Shown here piece by piece: positions 34,479 through 39,331 of a stretch of 39,331 bases of DNA. Position 1 is the first letter of the stretch; each line of letters begins with the position of its first letter. A program made the translations under genes and the position numbers. A model generated the notes under the pieces. The model ran no database searches and was not told where the DNA came from. It saw nothing but the letters and a program-made list of their open reading frames with translations. The stretch is from contig SEGS01000028.1 in NCBI GenBank assembly GCA_004210915.1, positions 1 to 39,331 of the forward strand, in the 5' to 3' direction. Source of the stretch: Variovorax sp. (GTDB lineage: Bacteria; Pseudomonadota; Gammaproteobacteria; Burkholderiales; Burkholderiaceae_C).

Positions 34479-36272
34479 ATGTCCTCTTCAGCCCCTGCTG
34501 TTCCCCTGCCCGCGCCCGCGCGGTCGTTCCTCGACACGCTGCGCCGCATCGGCCGGCTGGCCGCACCCTACTTCCAGTCGGAAGAAAAATGGAAAGCGCG
34601 CGCGATGCTGCTGGCGATCGTTGCGCTCAACCTCGGCTACGTCTACGTGGCAGTGCTCGGCAACCAGTGGTACGGCCGTTTTTACGACGCATTGCAGGAG
34701 AAGAATGCCACCGTGTTCTGGCGTGAGATCGGCGTCTTCGGCTGGATCGCCTTCGCCAACATCGCGGTGCAGGTGGTCAAGTTCTACCTGACGCAGTTGC
34801 TGCAAGTGCGCTGGCGCGCCTGGATGACGCGCAACTACCTCGAGCGATGGCTGGCCAACAAGACCTTCTATCAGCTCGAACTCGCCCGCTACGCGACCGG
34901 CGGCGAGAACCGCACGCCGGACAACCCCGACCAGCGCATCCAGGAAGACATGCAGCTGTTCACCGACTACACGATGACCTTGTCGATGGGTTTGCTGAAC
35001 GCGGTCGTGACGCTGGTGAGCTTCATCGGCATCCTGTGGGCGCTGTCGGGCGTGGTTCCGGTCTCGCTGGGCGGCAGCACTTACCAGGTGGTCGGCTCGA
35101 TGGTGTGGATCGCGCTGGTCTACTGCATCGTCGGCACGGTGATCACGCACTACATCGGCCGTCCGCTGATTGGCCTGAACTTCCGTCAGCAGCGTTTCGA
35201 AGCCGACTTCCGTCACCACCTGGTACGGGTGCGCGAGTACAGCGAAGCGATCGCGCTGGACAGGGGCGAGCCGGTCGAACGCCGGCAGCTCGACACGCGC
35301 TTCGGCAGCGTGCTGAAGAACTACCTGGCGCTGATCAGGCAACAGAAGAATCTGGTGGGCTTCACCAGCTTCTTTGGCCAGGCGGCGGTGATCTTCCCCT
35401 TCATCGTGGCGGCACCGCGCTTCTTCTCGGGCGCGATCCAGCTGGGCCAGCTGATGCAGATCTCGTCGGCTTTCGGCAAGGTGCAGGACTCGCTCAGCTG
35501 GTTCGTCGACAACTACGACCGCGTGGCCGTCTGGCGCGCCACCACCGACCGGCTCACCAGTTTCGACGACGCCATGCGCGCCCACGCCGCGGCCAAGATG
35601 CCCCTGCACCGCTCGGCCGCTGCGCAACTCTCCAGCGACGACCTGACCGTTGCGCTGCCCGATGGCCGGGTGCTGCTCTCGAACACCACGCTGTCCGTGC
35701 AGCCGGGCGACACGGTGCTGCTGCAGGGACCGTCAGGCAGTGGCAAATCGACCCTGTTCCGCTCTTTCGCAGGCATCTGGCCTTTCGCGCGCGGCCAGGT
35801 CGCCGTGCCGGACAACGCCATGTTCATTCCGCAGCGTCCGTACGTGCCGGACGGCACGTTGCGTGACGCCCTGGCGTACCCGAATCCGACGTCCGACTAC
35901 AGCGACGACGCACTTCGCCAAGCCCTGACCGACGCGCTGCTGCCGCAACTGGCGAGCCGCCTGGACGACAGCGACGCCTGGAGCCAGAAGCTCTCAGGCG
36001 GCGAGCAGCAGCGCCTGGCCATCGCCCGTGTGCTGTTGAAGAAGCCGGCCTGGCTGTTCGCCGACGAAGCGACCAGCGCGCTCGATGCCGAAGCCGAAAA
36101 GACGCTGTACCAGCGGCTGTCGGCCTCGGTCCAGTCGGCGGGCGGCGCGATGGTGTCGATCGCGCACCGTGCCGCGGTGGCCGAGCACCATCGCCAGCGC
36201 TGGACGCTGGTACCGCAGCCCGAGGGTGCACCTGCCAGTTACCGGCTTGCCACCGACAGCGCTACCCCATGA
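34479..36272 (+). CDS. SbmA/BacA-like ABC transporter (fused membrane and ATPase domains)
   Basis: 597 residues. The N-terminal half is the SbmA_BacA membrane domain with about six helices: GNQWYGRFYDALQEKNATVF (61-80), a run of NYLERWLANKTFYQLEL, and NPDQRIQEDMQLF (149-161), the family hallmark. The C-terminal half is a complete ATPase: Walker A GPSGSGKS (417-424), signature LSGGEQQ (505-511), Walker B LFADEATSALD. E. coli SbmA lacks the ATPase domain; the fused form resembles YddA, mycobacterial Rv1819c and plant/peroxisomal ABCD proteins. Substrates in the family include peptides, antibiotics, cobalamin and fatty acyl-CoA; none can be assigned here. ATG 34479 was preferred over 34434/34443, which overlap a possible promoter. 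Confidence 0.9.
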   Translation: MSSSAPAVPLPAPARSFLDTLRRIGRLAAPYFQSEEKWKARAMLLAIVALNLGYVYVAVLGNQWYGRFYDALQEKNATVFWREIGVFGWIAFANIAVQVVKFYLTQLLQVRWRAWMTRNYLERWLANKTFYQLELARYATGGENRTPDNPDQRIQEDMQLFTDYTMTLSMGLLNAVVTLVSFIGILWALSGVVPVSLGGSTYQVVGSMVWIALVYCIVGTVITHYIGRPLIGLNFRQQRFEADFRHHLVRVREYSEAIALDRGEPVERRQLDTRFGSVLKNYLALIRQQKNLVGFTSFFGQAAVIFPFIVAAPRFFSGAIQLGQLMQISSAFGKVQDSLSWFVDNYDRVAVWRATTDRLTSFDDAMRAHAAAKMPLHRSAAAQLSSDDLTVALPDGRVLLSNTTLSVQPGDTVLLQGPSGSGKSTLFRSFAGIWPFARGQVAVPDNAMFIPQRPYVPDGTLRDALAYPNPTSDYSDDALRQALTDALLPQLASRLDDSDAWSQKLSGGEQQRLAIARVLLKKPAWLFADEATSALDAEAEKTLYQRLSASVQSAGGAMVSIAHRAAVAEHHRQRWTLVPQPEGAPASYRLATDSATP

Positions 36273-36613
36273 CGATCGCCACCACCCCGAAGCCGCCCTA
36301 CTACGCGGTGATCTTCACTTCGCTGCGCACCGACGGCGACGCGGGCTACGGCGCGATGGCCGGGCGCATGGACGTTCTGGCGCGGCAGCAGCCGGGGTTC
36401 CTCGGGGTGGAGTCGGCGCGCGAGGGCGTCGGCATCACGGTGAGCTACTGGCGAGATCTCGAATCGATCCGCGCGTGGAAGGCGAACGCCGAGCACCTCG
36501 TCGCCCAGCACACCGGCCAGGCGCGCTGGTACAGCGACTACACCACGCGCATCGCGAAGGTGGAGCGCGACTACACGCTGGCCGACCGCTTCGAAGTGCC
36601 GCCGGTCGCGTAG
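36269..36613 (+). CDS. Antibiotic-biosynthesis-monooxygenase-like (ABM) domain protein
   Basis: 114 residues, a single dimeric alpha/beta-barrel (ferredoxin-like) domain: [11 protein letters not shown], then [32 protein letters not shown] and [20 protein letters not shown]. The pattern fits a group of stand-alone ABM proteins of unknown substrate rather than heme-degrading IsdG, since no heme-binding Asn/His pair can be assigned. The ATG overlaps the stop of the SbmA-like transporter gene (ATGA), so the two are translationally coupled. Its last 43 bp overlap the convergent queC. Confidence 0.85.
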   Translation: MTIATTPKPPYYAVIFTSLRTDGDAGYGAMAGRMDVLARQQPGFLGVESAREGVGITVSYWRDLESIRAWKANAEHLVAQHTGQARWYSDYTTRIAKVERDYTLADRFEVPPVA

Positions 36614-37299
36614 CGCGCCCATCCGCCCTTGCGCAACTCGCAGGCCGGACACTCGCCGCAGCCGTAGCCCCAGGCATGGCGATGCGTGCGGTCGCCGAGG
36701 TAGCAGGTGTGGGTTTCTTCGACGATCAGGTCGATCAGCGGGTCGCCGCCGAGCCGGTGCGCCAATGCCCAGGTCTCGGCCTTGTCGATCCACATCAGCG
36801 GTGTTTCGATGACCAGACGGCGTTCGAGCCCGAGCGACAGTGCGAGCTGCATCGCCTTCATCGTGTCGTCGCGGCAGTCGGGGTAGCCCGAAAAATCTGT
36901 CTCGCAGACGCCGGTCACGATCACCTGCAGCCCGCGCCGGTAGGCCAGTGCGCCGGCCAAGGTGAGGAACAACAGGTTGCGCCCGGGCACGAAGGTATTG
37001 GGCAAGCCATCGGCCTGCATCGCGAACGCGACTTCTTCCGTGAGCGAGGAGCCGCCAAGCTGGCGCAGCGCGTCGAGCGTGAGCACATGGTCTTCGCCCA
37101 GCCTTGGCGCCCAATCGGGGAAGCGCTCGCGCACGGCGGCCAGCACCTGGGTGCGCGCTTCCAGCTCGATGCGGTGGCGCTGGCCGTAGTCGAAGCCCAG
37201 CGTCTCGACGCGCGCGTACTTCGACAGCGCTTCGGCCAGGCAGGTGGTTGAATCCTGGCCACCGGAAAAGAGAACCAGGGCGGTGGTGTGCAGCGGCAT
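36571..37299 (-). CDS. queC: 7-cyano-7-deazaguanine synthase
   Basis: 242 residues. QueC converts 7-carboxy-7-deazaguanine to preQ0 using ammonia and ATP, on the way to queuosine in tRNA. The PP-loop SGGQDSTT (12-19) binds ATP. FDYGQRH (36-42), VPGRN (104-108) and [16 protein letters not shown] are conserved. The zinc site is formed by Cys199, Cys214, Cys217 and Cys220 ([13 protein letters not shown]). The frame opens 14 codons upstream, but ATG 37299 ([14 protein letters not shown]) is the family start. The 3' end overlaps the convergent ABM gene by 43 bp. No other queuosine genes are in the window. Confidence 0.96.
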   Translation of the reverse strand: MPLHTTALVLFSGGQDSTTCLAEALSKYARVETLGFDYGQRHRIELEARTQVLAAVRERFPDWAPRLGEDHVLTLDALRQLGGSSLTEEVAFAMQADGLPNTFVPGRNLLFLTLAGALAYRRGLQVIVTGVCETDFSGYPDCRDDTMKAMQLALSLGLERRLVIETPLMWIDKAETWALAHRLGGDPLIDLIVEETHTCYLGDRTHRHAWGYGCGECPACELRKGGWARYATGGTSKRSASV

Positions 37300-37382
37300 G
37301 ATTTCGCAGAAGGACGTTGGGCGTGTAGGCCGGGCCCGCAAGTTTCGCAGAGGCCCCGCAGCGTCCCACTACGATCCGGCGC

Positions 37383-37793
37383 ATGAACACCAAATACCTG
37401 ATCGCCTGGGGCGCCACCTTCCTCGTCATGCTGGTGATCGACCTGCTGTGGCTGGGTGTGATCGCGAAAAACATGTACGCACAAGCCATGGGCGACCTGA
37501 TGTCGCCGCAGCCCCGGCTGGCGTTTGCCGCGCTGTTCTACCTGATGTACCCGGTCGGCCTGGTCATCTTCGCGGTGCTGCCGGGTGTCGATGCCGGCAG
37601 CGTGTTGCGCGCCGGCGTGCTCGGCGCGCTGTTCGGGCTGTTTGCCTATGGCACCTACGACCTCACCAACCTCGCGGTGGTGCGCGGCTGGCCGACAGGC
37701 CTGTCGTTCATCGACATGGCCTGGGGCACGCTGGTGAGCGGCGTGTCGGCCGCCGCGGGCGCCGCGGCGCTGCGGTGGTTCATGGCGCGCTGA
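37383..37793 (+). CDS. DUF2177 membrane protein
   Basis: 136 residues with four predicted membrane helices (about 5-28, 46-67, 76-95, 108-130). The DUF2177 pattern is clear: FLVMLVIDLLWLGVIAKNMY, then FYLMYPVGLVIFAVLP, FGLFAYGTYDLTNLAVVRGW and DMAWGTLVSG. Function unknown. A single-gene unit, 83 bp from the divergent queC start and convergent with the DUF1854 gene 27 bp downstream. No terminator seen. Confidence 0.9.
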   Translation: MNTKYLIAWGATFLVMLVIDLLWLGVIAKNMYAQAMGDLMSPQPRLAFAALFYLMYPVGLVIFAVLPGVDAGSVLRAGVLGALFGLFAYGTYDLTNLAVVRGWPTGLSFIDMAWGTLVSGVSAAAGAAALRWFMAR

Positions 37794-37820
37794 GCGCCCG
37801 CGGCGCCCCCCGCTCCGCCG

Positions 37821-38288
37821 TCAGAGGAAGCGCTCGAGCAGCTTGCGCGAGCCGCGGTCCAGTGCCTTGACGTCGGGGATGCGGAACTGCACCCCATGCG
37901 CGCTCGCGATCAACAGCGCGCCGCCCTCCAGCCGGCGGATGTCTTCTTCCGCCTTCAGCACGAACTGCGTGTCGCCCCGGTCGGTACTCACTTGCCAAGT
38001 ACTGGGCACGCCGAAGCTCGATACCTTGTGCAGCTTCTGCAACGTGGGCGCGAAATCGCGCGCCACGAGTTCGGCTTCGAGCAAGGCGCGCACTTCGGCG
38101 GGCAAGGCATCGAGCCGATCGATCCACAGGCATTCGCGGCCGTCATTGCCGACAAGGGACAGGCCGTCGCCTGGCGCGCTCAGCGGGAACGCCCGCACGG
38201 GCACCACGCCTTCGTGACGTTGGCCGTCTTCGTCGGTCATCACGAGGCGCCCGAAGGCGTCGCGCGCCAGCTGCAATTGCGGGGTCAT
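37821..38288 (-). CDS. DUF1854 protein, cyanophycin-gene-associated type
   Basis: 155 residues, no signal peptide or membrane helix. The DUF1854 pattern includes ARDAFGRLVMTDEDGQRHEG, PVRAFPLSAPGDGLSLV, the ARDFAPTLQKLHKVSSFGVPSTW block (split) and a C-terminal IPDVKALDRGSRKLLERFL. DUF1854 proteins are commonly encoded directly after an exporter-type ABC protein next to cyanophycin synthetase genes in Burkholderiales; biochemical role unknown. ATG 38288 has AGGAG 7 nt upstream and overlaps the ABC gene stop (TGATG). A GTG one codon earlier is less likely. Confidence 0.85.
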   Translation of the reverse strand: MTPQLQLARDAFGRLVMTDEDGQRHEGVVPVRAFPLSAPGDGLSLVGNDGRECLWIDRLDALPAEVRALLEAELVARDFAPTLQKLHKVSSFGVPSTWQVSTDRGDTQFVLKAEEDIRRLEGGALLIASAHGVQFRIPDVKALDRGSRKLLERFL

Positions 38289-39331
38289 CACGCGTCTCCT
38301 GCGGGGTGGGCCGCGTGGTTGTTCAGTGCGACGGCGACGCCGGTGCGTTCGGCCACGGCGCCTTCGCTGGCCTCTTCATCGGCCTGCCGCAACTGCGCCT
38401 GGTAGAGCCGCCAGTAGGCGCCCTCCTTTGCCATCAGCGCATCGTGCGGGCCGACCTCGACGACCTCGCCGCGGTCCATGACGACCAGCCGGTCGGCCTT
38501 GCGCAGCGTCGACAGGCGGTGCGCGATGGCGATCGTGGTGCGCCCCTTCACAAGGTTGTCGAGCGCCTTCTGGATTTCCTTCTCGGTCTCGGTGTCGACC
38601 GCCGAGGTGGCCTCGTCGAGGATCAGGATGCGCGGGTCGATCAGCAGCGCGCGTGCGATGCTGATGCGCTGGCGCTCGCCGCCCGACAGGCCCTGCCCGC
38701 GCTCGCCGACCAGTGAGTCGTAGCCGTGCGCGAGGCGCAGGATGAAGTCGTGCGCATGCGCTGCGCGCGCAGCCGCGACGATCTCCTCGCGCGTGGCATC
38801 CGGCTTGCCGTAGGCGATGTTCTGCGCGATGGTGCCGAAGAAGAGGAACGGCTCCTGCAGCACCAGCCCGACATGGCGCCGGTAGTCGGCCACGGCGAAG
38901 CGGCGAATGTCGGTGCCGTCGACCACGATGGCGCCATCGGTCACGTCGTAGAAGCGGCAGATCAGATTCACCAACGTGCTCTTGCCCGAGCCGCTGTGGC
39001 CGACGAGACCGATCATCTCGCCCGGCGCGATCGCCAGGTCGAGGTTGCGGATCACCGCACGCGAGCCGTAGCGGAAGCCCACGTCTTTCATCTCGATGCG
39101 GCCCGACACGCGCTCCACCCTGACCGGGTTCGCGGGCTCGGGCACGTTGCTCACGTGGTCGAGGATGTCGAAGATGCGCTTGGCACCGGCCGCGGCCTTC
39201 TGGGTGACCGACACGATGCGGCTCATCGAATCGAGCCGCGTGTAGAAGCGGCCGATGTAGGCGATGAAGGCCGTGAGCACGCCCACCGTGATGCTGCCGC
39301 GCGCCACCTGCCAGATGCCGAAGCCCCAGAC
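38288..39331 (-). CDS. Exporter-type ABC transporter, C-terminal part (cut by window edge)
   Basis: 347 residues are visible; the frame runs open to the right edge, so the start and most of the membrane domain are missing. The visible part starts in the last membrane helices (FGIWQVARGSITVGVLTAFI), then a complete ATPase domain: Walker A GHSGSGKS, Q-loop LVLQEPFLFFGTI, signature LSGGERQR, Walker B LILDEATSAVD and His-loop AIAHRLS. This is the ABC_membrane/ATPase fusion of the MsbA/LapB exporter class. Next to a DUF1854 gene it matches the cyanophycin-associated ABC protein of Burkholderiales. If so, cyanophycin synthetase genes (cphA) should lie beyond the edge. Confidence 0.9.
   Translation of the reverse strand, partial: VWGFGIWQVARGSITVGVLTAFIAYIGRFYTRLDSMSRIVSVTQKAAAGAKRIFDILDHVSNVPEPANPVRVERVSGRIEMKDVGFRYGSRAVIRNLDLAIAPGEMIGLVGHSGSGKSTLVNLICRFYDVTDGAIVVDGTDIRRFAVADYRRHVGLVLQEPFLFFGTIAQNIAYGKPDATREEIVAAARAAHAHDFILRLAHGYDSLVGERGQGLSGGERQRISIARALLIDPRILILDEATSAVDTETEKEIQKALDNLVKGRTTIAIAHRLSTLRKADRLVVMDRGEVVEVGPHDALMAKEGAYWRLYQAQLRQADEEASEGAVAERTGVAVALNNHAAHPAGDA

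Overview
The window is GC-rich, densely packed DNA from a betaproteobacterium of the order Burkholderiales, most like Comamonadaceae (Variovorax/Acidovorax type). This rests on the style of the porin, the aerobic Coq7, the layout of the type II secretion genes, a GC-rich intergenic hairpin repeat of a kind I associate with this family, and a DUF1854/ABC exporter pair. No tRNA, rRNA, CRISPR array, IS element or phage gene was seen. No gene-free stretch exceeds 300 bp. The longest are 16367-16641 and 17740-17973.

Left part (1-14856). A minus-strand operon encodes a binding protein, a double-length permease, an ATPase and the start of a HAD phosphatase that runs off the left edge. It would usually be labelled an iron(III) importer. 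The binding protein instead looks like the AfuA hexose-phosphate family, and the operon is divergent from zwf (glucose-6-phosphate dehydrogenase), so a sugar-phosphate uptake and catabolism module is the better hypothesis. Next comes a seven-gene minus-strand peptide-type ABC operon in the order SBP2, permease B, M20 amidohydrolase, SBP1, permease C, ATPase D, ATPase F. It has a near-consensus sigma-54 promoter in front of SBP2 and strong hairpins directly after each of the two paralogous binding-protein genes.

Middle (14974-19518). A minus-strand porin has a textbook terminator and is divergent from coq7 (ubiquinone synthesis). An OsmC-family gene follows. Between osmC and ilvA (biosynthetic threonine deaminase) lies a compact promoter-hairpin-hairpin-terminator unit of about 90 nt that looks like an unannotated small RNA, with a 19-bp perfect palindrome over its -35 region.

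Type II secretion (19547-30857). gspC is on the minus strand, 43 bp from a plus-strand run gspG-H-I-J-K-L-M-N-D-E-F, most of it with stop/start overlaps. There is a 145-bp gap before gspL and a hairpin repeat between gspE and gspF. No prepilin peptidase (gspO/pilD) is present, so it must be supplied from elsewhere. The same strand continues with a cytosolic-type 5'-nucleotidase, a DUF2157 membrane protein and a DUF4401/GDYXXLXY membrane protein, joined by ATGA overlaps.

Right end (34479-39331). An SbmA/BacA-like ABC transporter overlaps a small antibiotic-biosynthesis-monooxygenase-like protein, whose 3' end overlaps the convergent queC (queuosine precursor synthesis). A DUF2177 membrane protein follows. 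Last come a DUF1854 protein and an exporter-type ABC protein cut by the window edge, a pair known beside cyanophycin genes in Burkholderiales. Promoter, small-RNA and substrate assignments are inferences from reading the sequence. Start codons were chosen from ribosome-binding sites, overlaps and family N-termini.
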